A stretch of DNA of 64,000 bases. It comes from Ricordea florida. Lineage: Eukaryota; Cnidaria; Anthozoa; Corallimorpharia; Ricordeidae. Of this stretch, positions 51,701 through 63,877 are shown piece after piece. The stretch spans positions 13,318,578 to 13,382,577 of the forward strand of contig OX453279.1 of NCBI GenBank assembly GCA_949710005.1. Direction: 5' to 3'. The position numbers were made by a program, and so were the translations under genes. Position 1 is the stretch's first letter, and every line of letters begins with the position of its first letter. The notes below the pieces were generated by a model. It ran no database searches. It was not told the DNA's origin and saw only the letters and a program-made list of their open reading frames with translations.

Positions 51701-54700
51701 GGATATCAGGTAAACCCATCAGCCAAATAGGTAGATACATACATACACTAATTAACTAAGCATATATGCTAATTAAGTACAAACACACCTTAATCAGGTA
51801 AGGTTATTATGCAATCAGGTAAGTAGATAGAACAATTAGGCAAATACATAGGGTAATCAGATAAATAGAGAAACTAATTAGGTAAATATATAGGCTTATC
51901 AAGTAAATAGACAAGCCAATAACCAAATGTATACGCTACTCAGATAAAAAATAAACTAATTATTTATATATATAGGCTTATCAGGTAGATAGATAGGCTA
52001 ATCAGATATGTAAATAGGCTACTTAGGCCCCGCTAACAGGTAATCAGGTAAATAGATAGGCTACTTAGGCAAAAAGGTAAGGTAATAAGAGAAATAGATA
52101 AACTAATTAGGTAAACATATACAGTAATCAAATAAGCATATATGCTAATCAAGTAGATACATAGGTTAATTAGGTAAAGTTATTATGCAATCAGTTAAAT
52201 AGATAGGCTAATTAATAAGAGACATTGCTTAATTAGATAGATAGATAAAGTAGTTAGATCAATATATAATCTAATCAGTTAAGGGAATCAGGGAATGAGG
52301 TAAGCATATCTGCTAATGATGTAAATACAAAGGCAAACTAGGTAAGCTCATCTGGCAAAAAAGCTAAATAAATAGGCTAATTAGGGAAATACATAGGCTA
52401 ATCAGATATATAGATAAACTAGTTAGGAAAATATATAATATAATCAGGTAAGTAGGCTAAATAGGTATATAAATGGGCCAATAAGGTAAACCCATCAGGC
52501 AATCCGGTAAATAGATAGGCTAATTAAGCATAGGCTTATAAGACATACGCTAATTAGATAAATAGATAAACTAATTAAATAAATATCTTATGTAATCAGG
52601 TAAATAGATAGGCTAAACAGGTATATAAATAGGCCAATCAGATAAATCCAACAGTCAAATAAATAGGTACATAGGCTAATAAATAAATACATAGTTTAAT
52701 CAAATAAGATATATGCTAATATAGTACATACATAGGCTAACTAGATAAACTATTCAGGCAATCAGAAGAATAGATAGACTAATGACGCAAATACATAGGC
52801 TAATTAGATGAATAGATAAACTAATTAGGTAAATATAAAGTGTAATCAGGGAGAAAGTTAGGCTAATAGGGAATATAAATGGGCCAATAAGGTAAACCAA
52901 TCAGGCAATTAGGTAAATAGATAGGCTAATTAGGCGAAGACATAGGCTAATCAGATAAATAGATAAAGTAATTAGGTAAATACATAGGCTAATCAGATAT
53001 ATAAATAGGCTTCCTAAATAAAACCCATCATTCAAATTGGTAAATAGATAAACTTATCGGGCAATCAGAAGAGTAGATAGGCTAATTACGCAAATACATA
53101 GGCTAATTAGTTGAATAGATAAACTAACTAGGAAAATATATAGTTTAATGAGGTAAATAGTTGGGACTCTCAGGTATATAATGGGGCCATTCAGGTAAAC
53201 ATATCAGGATATTAGGTAAATAGATAGGGTAATTAGACAGAGACATACCTTAATTAATTAACTAGATAGCAAATTACATAAATATATAATCTGATCACTT
53301 AAAAAGATAGTCTTAACAGGTATATAAATGGCCTTTCAGATAAACCAAACAGCCAAATAGGTAGATGCATAAGCTAAACAGGTAAATAGATACACTAATG
53401 AAATAAGAATACGTCCTACTCAAGTACATACATAGGTTACTTAGGAAATATGGTAAATAGATAGACCAAGTTAGTCAAATACATGGGCTAACCAGATAAA
53501 TAGACAAACTAATTAGGTAAATATAAGGGCTAATAAGGTAAATACATGGGCTAATTAGATAAAAAGATAAACTAATTAGGTAAATATAAAGTGTAATCAG
53601 GGAGAAAGTTAGGCTAATAGGGAATATAAATGGGCCAATAAGGTAAGCCAATCAGGCAATCAGATAAATAGATTAATTAATCAGGTAAATATATAGGCTA
53701 ATCAGATAAATACTTACGCTAACCAGGTATATAAAAGGCCCGATAACGTAAATAAATGAAATAATTAGGCAAAGACATGGCCTAATTAGATGAATAGATA
53801 AACTAACTAGATAAATATATAATCCACTGAGGTAAGGGGATACGTTAAATAGGTATATAAATAGACCAATCAGATAAGCCCAAAAGCTAAATAAATAAAT
53901 ACATAGGTTAATCCGGTAAATAAATAAAGAAATAAAATAAACATATAGGTTAATCAAGTACATAAATAGGCAAACTAGATAAACCCATCACGCAATCAGG
54001 TAAATAGATAGGCTAGTTAAGCAAATACATAGGCTCATTAAACAAATAGATAAACTAATTCGGGAAATATATAGTCTTATCAGGTAAATAGTTAGGCTAA
54101 TGAGTAATATCAATGGGCCAGTGAGTGAAACCCATCAGATAATCGGGTAGATAGATAGACTAAATTGGCAAAGACACAGGCTAATTAGATAAGCCAATGA
54201 GGGAGATATATAGTCTAATCAGGTAAATAGTTAGGCGAATCTGGTATATTATTGGGCAATTCAGGTAAGCCCATCAGACAATCAGGTAAACAGGTTAAAA
54301 AGGTACACTAATTAGGCAAAGACATGGCTAATTAAATACATAGATAAGCCAATTAGGAAAATATATAGTCTAATCAGGTGAATAGTTAAGCTAGAAATAG
54401 TTAGGCTAAAAATAGGTAGATACATAGGGTAATCTGGTAAGTAGATAGGCTAAATATAAGCATATATGCTTACTAAGTAATTACATAGGTTAATCAGGTA
54501 AAGTTATCAGGCATTTAATTAAATAGACAGGGAAATAGGCAAATGGATCGGTTAATTAGGTAAAAAGATAAACTAACAATGTAAATATATAGGCTAATCA
54601 GATATATAAATAGGCTTATTAAATAAAACCCATCAGGCAATAAGGTAAATAGATGGGCTAGTTATGCAACAACATAGACTAATCAGATAAATAGATAAAC

Positions 54701-56061
54701 GTATTAGATAAATATATAATCTAATTAGGTAAATAGGTAAGTTACGCCGGTCTGTAACTTGGCCAATCAGGTAAACCCGACAGCCAAATAAGAAAATACA
54801 TAGGCTAATGTGGTAAATAGATAGGCTAGTTAGGCAAAGACATAGGCTTATTAGATATATAGGTAAACTAATTAGAAAGGTATATAGTCTAATGAAGTGA
54901 ATAGTTAGGCTAAACATGTATATAAATAACCAATTCAAGTAAAGCCAATTAGGTGAACCCATCATACAATCGTGTAAATGGATAGACTAATTAGAAAAAG
55001 ACATAGGCTAATTAGATAATCCAATTAGGGAGATATATGGTGTAATTAGGTAAATAGTTAGGCGAATCAGGTATATCAATGGGCAACTCAGGTGAACCCA
55101 TCAGAAAATCAGGTAAACAGGTACACTAATTAGGCAAGGACATGGCTAATTAAATACATAGATAAGCCAATTAGGGAAATATATAGTTGAATCAGGTAAA
55201 TAGTCAGGCTAAAAAGATATATAAATAGGGCAATGAGGTAAACCCATAAGTCAAATAGGTAGATACATAGACCAATCAGGTAGATACAGACACTAATTAA
55301 CTAAGCATATATGCTAATTAAGTACAAACATAGCTTAATCAGGTAAATATATTAGGCAATCAGGTAAGTTGATAAAACAATTTGGCAAACACGAAGGGTA
55401 ATCAGATAAATAGATAATTAGTAATAACAATAGTAATTAGGTAAATACATAAGCTAATCAGATATATAAATAGGCTACCTAAAAAAATTATTAGGCAATT
55501 AGGTAAATAGATGGGCTAGTTAGGCCAGGACAGAGGCTAATCAGATGAATAGAGAAACTAATTAGGAAAATATATAGTCTAATCAGGTAAATAAATAGGT
55601 TAAACCTGTCTGTAACTAGGCCAATCAGTTAAACGAGACAGCCAAATAAGAAACTAGATAGGCTAATCAAGTGAATACATAGACTGATCAAATAAGGATA
55701 TATGGAAATTAAATATATACATATGTTCATTAGGTAAAGTCATCAGGTAATTAAATAAATAGATACGCCAATTCAGCAAATACATAAGCTAATCAATTAA
55801 ATAGATGAACTAATTAGGTAATATAGTTAGGTTAATATAATTAGGTAATATAGGCTAATCAGGTCAATACAGACACTAATTAACTAAGCATATATGCTAA
55901 TTAAGTACAAACATAGCTTAATCAGGTAAATATATTAGCCAATCAGGTAAGTTGATAAAACAATTTTACAAACACGAAGGGTAATAAGATAAATAGATAA
56001 TTAGTAATAATAATAGTAATTAGGTATATACATAAGCTAATCAGATATATAAATAGGCTTA
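42778..56061 (+). repeat. Satellite B array, copy 2
   Basis: About 13.3 kb of the same 21-bp-monomer satellite as 7319-23075. It has the same order of variant blocks but only one version of the 2,478-bp segment (about 47.48-49.96 kb). Small differences include an altered stretch at 43957-44000 (AAATGCGTCGGTTAAAATGC), where copy 1 has ATGGATCGGTTAATTAGG. No gene is seen. Confidence 0.95.
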
Positions 56062-57759
56062 ATACTGCACTTATTACAGCTACAACACTTACTACACTTA
56101 CTAATGCTACTACACTTACTACAGCTACTACAGATGCTAGACTTACTACAATTACTACAGATACTACACTTACTACAGTTACTAAAGATGCTAGACTTAC
56201 TACACTTACTACACTTAATACACTTACTAAAGTTACTACAGACGCTACACTTACTACTCTAACGACACTTGCTACAGCTACTACACTTACTAAAGCTACT
56301 ACACTTACTAAACGTACTACAGCTACTACACTTACTGCAACTACTACACTTACTACAGCTACTACACCTACTACAGCTACTACAGTTACTACACTTACTA
56401 CAGCTCCTACACTTACTACAGCTACTACACTTTTTACAGCTACTACACTTACTACAGATACTACATTTAACACAGTTACTACACTTACTACAGTTACTAC
56501 AATTACTACACTTACTAAAGCTGCTATACTTACTACAGCTACTATACTTACTACACTACTACAGCCTTTGCACTTACTACACTTACTACAGGTACTACAG
56601 CTGATACCCTTAATAGAGCTACTACACTTACTGCAGCTACTGCACTTACTATAGCTACTACACGTACTGCACGTATTACAGCTACTACACCTACTAAAGC
56701 CACTACACTTACTAAAGCTACGACACTTACTAAACTTGCTACAGCTACTACACTTACTACAGTTACTACGATTACTACACTTACTACATTTACTACAGCT
56801 ACTACACTTACTACACTTACTATAGCTTTTACACTTACTACACGTACTACTGCTAATACAGCTACTACACTTGCTACAGCTACTACACTTACGGCAGCTA
56901 AAAAACTCACTACAACTACTACACTTACTACACCTACTAGATCTATTAAACTTACTACACTTACTACAATTACTACACCGACTACAGCAAATACAATTAC
57001 TACACTTTCCACACTTGCTACACTTACTGCAGCTACTACACTTACTACAGCAACTACACTTACTACACTTACTACAGCTGCTACACTTTCTATTGCTACT
57101 ACACTTACTACACGTACTACAGCTACAACACTTACTACAGCTGCTACACTTACTACAGCTACTACTCTTACTACACTTACTACAGACACTACACTTACTA
57201 CACTTACTACACTGACTACCGCTACTACAACTACTACACTTACGACACTTACTACACTTACTAAAGCTACTAAACTTACTACACTTACTACAGCTACTAC
57301 TCTTACTACACCCTCTACACTTTCTACTGCTAGTACACTTACTACACTTACTACAGCTATAACGATTACTACAGCTAGCACACTTACTACACCTACTACC
57401 CTTACTACACTTACTCCAGACACTACACCTACAACAGTTACTAGACCTACAACAGTAACTACACCTACTACAGTTACTAGAGATACTACGCTTACTACAC
57501 TTAATGCACTTACTACATTTACTACACTTACTACAGTTGCTACAATTACTAGATTTACTAAACTTACTAAGGCTACTACACTTAATACACTTACTAGAGC
57601 TACTACACTTACTACAGCTAATACACTTACTACACTTACTACAGCTACTGCACTTACCACACTTACTACTGCTACTACACTTACTAATGCTACTACATTT
57701 ACTACAGCTACTACACTTACTACAGCTACTATATTTACTACAGTTACTGCAGCTACTAC
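56062..57759 (-). repeat. Satellite A array, inverted (A'), copy 2
   Basis: This is the counterpart of 23076-24773, at an offset of 32,986. It starts directly after the last satellite B monomer and turns to forward A at the hairpin near 57761. Confidence 0.95.
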
Positions 57760-57771
57760 AAGTGTAGTAGC
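57752..57771. repeat. Hairpin centre of the A'/A inverted repeat, copy 2
   Basis: The same stem GCTACTAC, spacer AAGT, and GTAGTAGC as at 24766-24785. Its identical sequence shows that the inversion preceded the macro-duplication. Confidence 0.9.
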
Positions 57772-60700
57772 TGTAGTAAGTGTAGTAGCTGTAGTAAGTG
57801 TAGTAGATGTACCAAGTGTAGTAGCTGTAGTAAAAAAAGTAAGATTAGTAGTTCAATGTGGTAAGTGTAGTAGCTTTAGTAAGTGTAGAGGTGTAGTAGC
57901 TTAAGTAAGTGCAGTAGCTGTAGTAAGTTTAGTAGCTGCAGTAAATGTAGTATCTGTAGTAATTGTAGTAAGTGTAGTAGCTGTAGTAAGTAAAGTGAGA
58001 GTAGTTGTTGTAGTAATTGTAGTAAGTGTTGTAATTGTAGTAGCTGTAGAAAGTATAATAAGTGTAGTAAGTGTAGTATCTGTAGTTACAGTTGTAAGTG
58101 TAGTATTTGTAGTAAGTGTAGGAAGTTTAGTAGCTATAGTATGTGTAGTATTTGTAGAAAGTGTAGTAGCTGTAGTAAGTAAAGTAGCTGTAGAAAGTGT
58201 AGTAATTGTACTAGCTGTGGTCAGTGTAATCAGTGTAGTAAGTTTAGTATGTGCAGTAAGTCTGGTTGCATTCGTAAGTGTTGTAGCTGTAGTTAGTGTA
58301 GTAGTTGTATTAGCTGTAGTAAGTGTAGTAGTTGTAGTAAGTGTTGTTGCTAAAGTAAGTGTGGTATGTGTATTAACTGTAGTAAGTGTAGTAGCTGTAG
58401 TCGTTGTACTAAGTGTAGTAGCTGTAGTAAGTAAGTGTAGCAGCTGTAGTCAGTGTAGTAAGTGTGGTAATTGTAGTAGCTGTAGAAAGTATAATAAGTT
58501 AAGTAAGTGTAGTATCTGTACTTACTGTTGTAAGTGTAGTATTTGTAGTAAGTGTTGGAAGTTTAGTAGCTATAGTAAATGTAGTACTTGTAGGAAGTGT
58601 AATAGCTGTAGTAAGTAAAGTTGCTGTAGTAAGTGTAGTAGCTGTAGTAAGTGTAGTAGCGCTTGTAAGTGTAGTAGCGTTTGTAAGTGTAGTAGCTTTT
58701 GTAAGTGTAGTAAGTGAAGTAGCTGTAGTAAGTCTAGTTGCTGTAGTAAGTAGGTGTAGCAGCTGTAGTCAGTGTAGTAAATGTAGTAACTTTAGTAAGT
58801 GTAGAACCATTAGTAGCTGCAATAAATGTAGTAAATGTAGTTACTGAAGAAAGGGTAGTAGCAGCTGTAGCAGCTGTAGTTAGTGGAGTAAGTTTAGTAG
58901 CTGTAAGAAGTGTAGTAGCATTAGTAAAAGTAGTAATTGTAGTAGCTGTAGTAAGTGTATTAGCTGTAGTAAGTGTTATAAGTGTAGTAGCTGAAGTAAG
59001 TGTAGTAGCTGTAGCAAGTGTAGTAGCTGTAGTAAGTGTAATAAGTGTAGTAGCTGAAATAAGTGCAGTAGATGTAGTAAGTGGATTAGCTGTAAGAAGT
59101 GTAGTAGCTCTAGTAAGTGTAGTAAGTGTAATAGCTCAATGGAGTAAATGTAGTAGCTGTGGTACGTGTAGTAAGTATAGTAGCTGTAGTAAGAGTCTTA
59201 GCTGTCGTAAGAGTAGTAGCTGCAGTAGGTGTAGTAAGTGTAGTAGCTTAATGTAGTAAGTGTAGTAGCTGTAGTAAGTGTAGTAAATGCAGTAGCAGTA
59301 GTAACTGTAGTACGTGTAGTAGCTGTAGTAAGTGGAGTAGCTGTAGTAAGTATAGTAGCTGTATTTAATGTAGTAGCTGTAGTTACTTTAGTAAGTGTTG
59401 TATCTGTAGTAAGTGTAGTAAGTTTAGTAGCTTTAGTCAGTCTAGTAGCTGTAGTAAGCGTGGTAGCTGTAGTAAGTAAAGTAGGTGTAGAAAGAGTAGC
59501 AGCTTTAGTAAGTGTAGGAAGTGTAGTAGCTGTAGTAAATGTAGTTAGTGTAGTAGCTGTAGTAATTGTAGTAAGTCTAGTAGCTGTACTAAATGTGGCA
59601 AGTTTAGTACGTTTAGTTATTGTAGTAGCGTTAGTCAGTGTAGTAAGTGGAGTAAATTTAGTAAGTGTAATAAGTTTAGTAGCTGCAGTAGCTGTAGTAG
59701 CTGTGAAGATGCTGTAGTAACTGTGGTACCTGCACTAAATGTAGTAAGTGTAGTAGCTGTAGTAAGTGTAGTAAGTGTAGTAGCTGGAGTAAGTGTAGTA
59801 AGTGTTGTAAGAGTAGTAAGTGTAATAGCTGTAGTAAGTGTAGTAAGTGTAGTAGCTGTATTAAGTTTAGTAAGTGTAGAAGCTGAAGAAAGTGTAGTGG
59901 CTGTAGTATGTTAAGTAGCTCTAGTAAAAGTAGTAATTGTAGTAGCTGTAGTAGGAGTAGTACCTGTAGTAAGTGTAGTAAGAGTAGTAGCAATAGTAAG
60001 TGTAGTACCTGTAGTAAGTGTAGTAGCTGTAGTACTTGTTGTGGCTGTAGTCAGTTTAGTAAATGTAGTAAGTTTAGTAGCTGTAGTAGCTGTAGTAAGT
60101 GTAGTACCTGTAGTAGCCTTAGTAAGTGTATTGGCTGTAGTAAGTGTAGTAAGTGGAATAGATGTAGTAAGTGTAGTAGCTGTAGTAAGTGTATTAGCTG
60201 TAGTAAGTATAGTACGTGTAATAGCTCAATGGAGTAAATGTAGTGTCTGTGGTAAGTGTGGTAAGTGTAGTAGCTGTAGTAATTGTAGTAGCTGTAGTCA
60301 GTTTAGTAAGTGTAATAAGTTTAGTAGTAAGTTTACTAGCTGTAGTAGCTGTAGAAGTATAGTAGCTGTTGTAAGTGTAGTAGCTCTAGTAAGTGTAGTA
60401 GCTGTATTAAATGTAGTAAGTGTAGTAAGTGTAGTAATTGTTGTAACTGAAGTTAGTGTAGTAAATGTAGTAAGTGTTGTTGCTGTAGTAAGTGTATTAG
60501 CTGTAGTAAGTATAGTACGTGTAATAGCTCAATGGAGTAAATGTAGTATCTGTGGTAAGTGTGGTAAGTGTAGTAGCTGTAGTAATTGTAATAGCTGTAG
60601 TCAGTTTAGTAAGTGTAATAAGTTTAGTAGTAAGTTTACTAGCTGTAGTAGCTGTAAAAGTATAGTAGCTGTTGTTAGTGTAGTAAGTGTAGTAGCTGTA

Positions 60701-61786
60701 GTAAGTGTAGTAGCTGTTGTAAGTGTAGTAGATGTAGTAAGTGTAATAAATGTAGTAAGTTTTATAGCTGTGATAAGTGTAGTAAGTGTAATAGATGTAG
60801 TAAGTGAAGTAGCTGTAGTAAGTGTAGTAGCTGTAGTAAGTGTAGTAAGTTTTTTAGCTTAATGTTGTTAGTGTTTTAGCTGTAGTAAGTAGATTCGCTG
60901 TAGTAAATGTAGTTGTCGTCGTAAGTGTAGTAGGTGTAGTAGCTGTAGTAAGTGTAGTAGCTGTAGTAACTGTAGTAGCTGTAGTAAATGTAGTAAATGT
61001 AGTAAGTGTAGTAGCTGTAGTAAGTGTAGTAGTCGTATTAAGTAAAGTAGCTTTAGTAAGTGTAGTAGCTGTAGTAAGTATAGTAAGTGTAGTTGTTCAA
61101 TGTAGTAAGTGTAGTAGCTGTAGTAAGTGTATTAAGTGTAGTAGCTGCAGTAAGTGTAGTAAGTGTTGTAGCTCTAGTAACTGTAGTAAGTTTAGTTACT
61201 GTAGTAAGTGTAGTATCTGTAGAAAGTGTAGTTTGTGTTGTAGCTGTAGCAAGTGTAGCTGCTGTAGGAAGTGTAGTAAGTGTAGTATCTGTAGTACGTT
61301 AAGTAAGTGTAGTAGCTGAAGTAAGTGTAGTAAGTGTTGTAGCTGTAGTAAGTGTAGTAAATGTAGTAGCTCTAGTAAGTGTAGTAAGTGTAGTTACTGT
61401 AGATGGTGTAGTAGCTTTAAGAGCTGTAGTAAGTGTAGTAGCATTAGTAAGTGTCGTAGCTGTAGTAAGTGTAATAAGCGTAGTAACTTTAGTAAGTGCA
61501 GTAGCTGCTGTAAGTGTAGTTATTGTAGTAGCTGTATTAAGTGAAGTATCTGTAGTAAGTGTAGTAGCTGTAGTAAGTGTAGTAAGTGTAGTACTTGTAG
61601 TGGCTGTAGTAAACATACTAAGTGTAGTAAGTGTAGTAGCTGTAGTAACTGTAGTAGCTGTAGTAAGTTTAGTAGCTGTAGTAAGTGTTGTAGCTGTAGT
61701 AAGTGTAGTAACTGTAGTAGCTGTAGTAAATGTAATAGCTATGTAAGTGTGGTATCTGTAGTAAGTCTAGTAGCTGTAGTAAATGT
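57764..61786 (+). repeat. Satellite A array, forward, between hairpin and LINE (copy 2)
   Basis: About 4.0 kb of forward satellite A, some 350 bp longer than the equivalent stretch of copy 1. Most of the excess is a 303-bp tandem duplication near 60.2-60.8 kb. No gene is visible. Confidence 0.95.
60191..60800 (+). repeat. 303-bp tandem duplication within satellite A, copy 2 only
   Basis: The marker GCTCAATGGAGTAAATG occurs at 60223 and again at 60526, 303 bp apart, with the same following variants (GTGGTAAGTGTGGTAAG, then TAGTAAGTTTACTAGC). Copy 1 has a single version near 27240. Because 303 is a multiple of 3, the satellite frames stay open across it and produce a 273-codon open frame that is not a gene. 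Confidence 0.8.
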
Positions 61787-62470
61787 ATCACTGAAACAAA
61801 TTATTTAGCTTTTTGCGGGCTGTTATCCTTTTCAAAACAAAAAGCTATAGTACGCTTATGCAACAATACAAATATACAATACGAAAGCTTTTATACCAAA
61901 TTTATGAAAGCAAGTAAACCAAGCAGACAGGCCTATAAAAAAATAATTGGTCTTAAACAAAGGTGTCCAACTAATAGTCAAGAAAAATTGGCTAGGGATT
62001 GTGCATGTAAGGCCCATGAACCAATAGACTAGGGTGTTGCGTACCAGCTATCTTTCCAGTGTACAAGATCTACAAAACTAATTGTATTTCAATTTAAATT
62101 GCTGCATAGACGATTGGCAACTAATGACTTTCGTAAAAAAGTAGGAATAAAAGATAACGATCTTTGTAGTTTCTGCAAAATTGAGAAAGAAAGCCTAATT
62201 CATCTTTTCTGGTCCTGTAGAGTTGTCTCTACTTTCTGGCAAAGCTTTAAGAAGCTTCTTGTAAGTCAAAATCTTGCCTTGAGAACATACAACCTTTCTT
62301 TAAATACAGTTTTAGGTCTAAGGCCAGATACATCAAAGAATAAACAGAAACTTAATTTTAATCTTCTTGTAGCGAGATATTATATATGCTCCTGTAGGAC
62401 ACGCAACTTGTCCCCTGAAGTGAGACATTTCTCTGTCTTTCTGGCGTGTTACAACAGCCTCAAAACTTGA
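61787..62470 (+). pseudogene. Non-LTR retrotransposon ORF2, C-terminal fragment, in-frame stop (copy 2)
   Basis: This is the second copy of the LINE fragment: 228 codons in a single frame ending at TGA 62468-62470. It keeps the 20 bp that are deleted in copy 1, so the two halves stay in frame, but codon 82 (62030-62032) is TAG. It carries the same landmarks in order: FCGLLSVS, ASKPSRQAYKKI, QLSFQCTRSTKL, FKLLHRRLATNDF, then the C-x2-C-x8-H-x4-C knuckle. In full-length LINEs this region lies after the reverse transcriptase domain and is thought to help bind template RNA. With no polymerase core and an internal stop, this copy is dead. It shares the 5' truncation point and satellite flank with the copy at 28453, so both come from one insertion later copied with the macro-repeat. 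Confidence 0.88.
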
Positions 62471-62736
62471 GCAGCGTCAAATGATAATCTTTAGAATTCT
62501 AAGAGGGTGATAATTAAAAATTGAACGTATATACCAACAAGCAACTGCTAAAAAAGAAAGTAAACGAACAAACAAAGAAAACCCCAAGGCTAACACGTGT
62601 ATTGTATGTAAGTAGTAACTAGCTTTTTAAATTAATTAATTAATAAAATGTAACATATTGTAGTGTAAGTAATATCAATAGGTGTAGTAAGTAATTGTAT
62701 TGTATTGTTGAGACAAATAAAGATTGAAAAAAAAAA
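62471..62736 (+). mobile_element. LINE 3' untranslated region and poly(A) tail, copy 2
   Basis: Equivalent to 29117-29387, ending in a 10-base A tract at 62727-62736. AATAAA lies at 62716-62721. The ATTA microsatellite is one unit shorter than in copy 1 and is followed by AAAATG instead of ACAATG. Confidence 0.85.
62716..62721 (+). promoter_or_regulatory. Polyadenylation signal AATAAA of the LINE, copy 2
   Basis: The same canonical hexamer just upstream of the A tract as in copy 1. Confidence 0.7.
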
Positions 62737-63877
62737 GTGTAGTAAGCGTAGTAGTTGTAGTAAGTGTAGTTTGTGTAGTAAGTGTAGTAAGTGTAGTAGC
62801 TGTAGTAAGTTTAGTTAATGTAGTAGCTGTAGTAAGTGTACTATCCTTGGAAAGTGTAGAAGCTCTGGCAAGTGTAGAAAGTGTAGTACCTTTGGTAAAT
62901 GTAGTAGCTGTAGTAAGTCTAGTAGCTGTAGTAAGTGTAGTAAGTTTAGTAGCTGTAGTAAGTGTAGCATGTGTAGAAGCTGTAGTAAGTGTAGTAGCTG
63001 TAGTAAGTCTAGTAGCTGTAGTAAGTGTAGTAGCTGTGGTAAGTGTAGTAGCTGTAGCAAGTGTAGTAAGTGTAGTAACTTTAGTAAGTGCAGTAGCTGC
63101 TGTAAGTGTAGTTATTGTAGTAGCTGTATTAAGTGAAGTATCTGTAGTAAGTGTAGTAGCTGTAGTAAGTGTAGTAAGTGTAGTACTTGTAGTGGCTGTA
63201 GTAAACATAGTAAGTGTAGTAAGTGTAGTAGTTGTAGTAACTGTAGTAGCTGTAGTAACTGTAGTAGCTGTAGTAAGAGTCGTAGCTGTAGTAAGTGTAG
63301 TAGCTCTATTAAGTATAGTTAATGTAGTAGCTGTAGTAAGTGTACTATCCTTGGAAAGTGTAGTAGCTCTGGCAAGTTTAGTAAGTGTAGCACCTTAGGT
63401 AAATATAGTAGCTGTAGTAAGTGTAGTAGCGTTAGTAAGTGTAGTAAGTTTAGTAGCTGTAGTAAGTGTAGCATCTGTAGGAGCTGTAGTAAGTGTAGTA
63501 GCTGTAGTAAGTCTAGTAGCTGTAGTAAGTGTAGTAGCCGTGGTAAGTGTTGTATCTGTAGCAAGTGTAGTAAGTGTAGTAACTTTATTAAGTGCAGTAG
63601 GTGCTGTAAGAGTAGTTATTGTAGTAGCTGTATTAAGTAAAGTATCTGTAGTAAGTGTAGTAGCTGTAGTAAGTGTAATACTTGTAGTGGCTGTAGTAAA
63701 CATAGTAAGTGTAGTAAGTGTAGTAAGTGTAGTAGCTGTAGAAACTGTAGTAGCTGTAGTAAGTGTAGTAACTGTAAGTGTAATATCTATGTAAGTGTAG
63801 TATCTGTAGTAAGTCTAGTAGCTGTAGTAAATGTAGTAAGTTTAGTAAATGTAGTAATTCTAGTAATTAGTAGTAGT
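62737..63877 (+). repeat. Short satellite A stretch between LINE copy 2 and M copy 3
   Basis: Only about 1.14 kb of forward satellite A separates this LINE from the next M module, against 12.25 kb at the equivalent place after LINE copy 1. The stretch follows copy 1 unit for unit up to TAATTCTAGTAATT (about 63870, equal to about 30548) and then passes through TAGTAGT into M. Confidence 0.92.
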
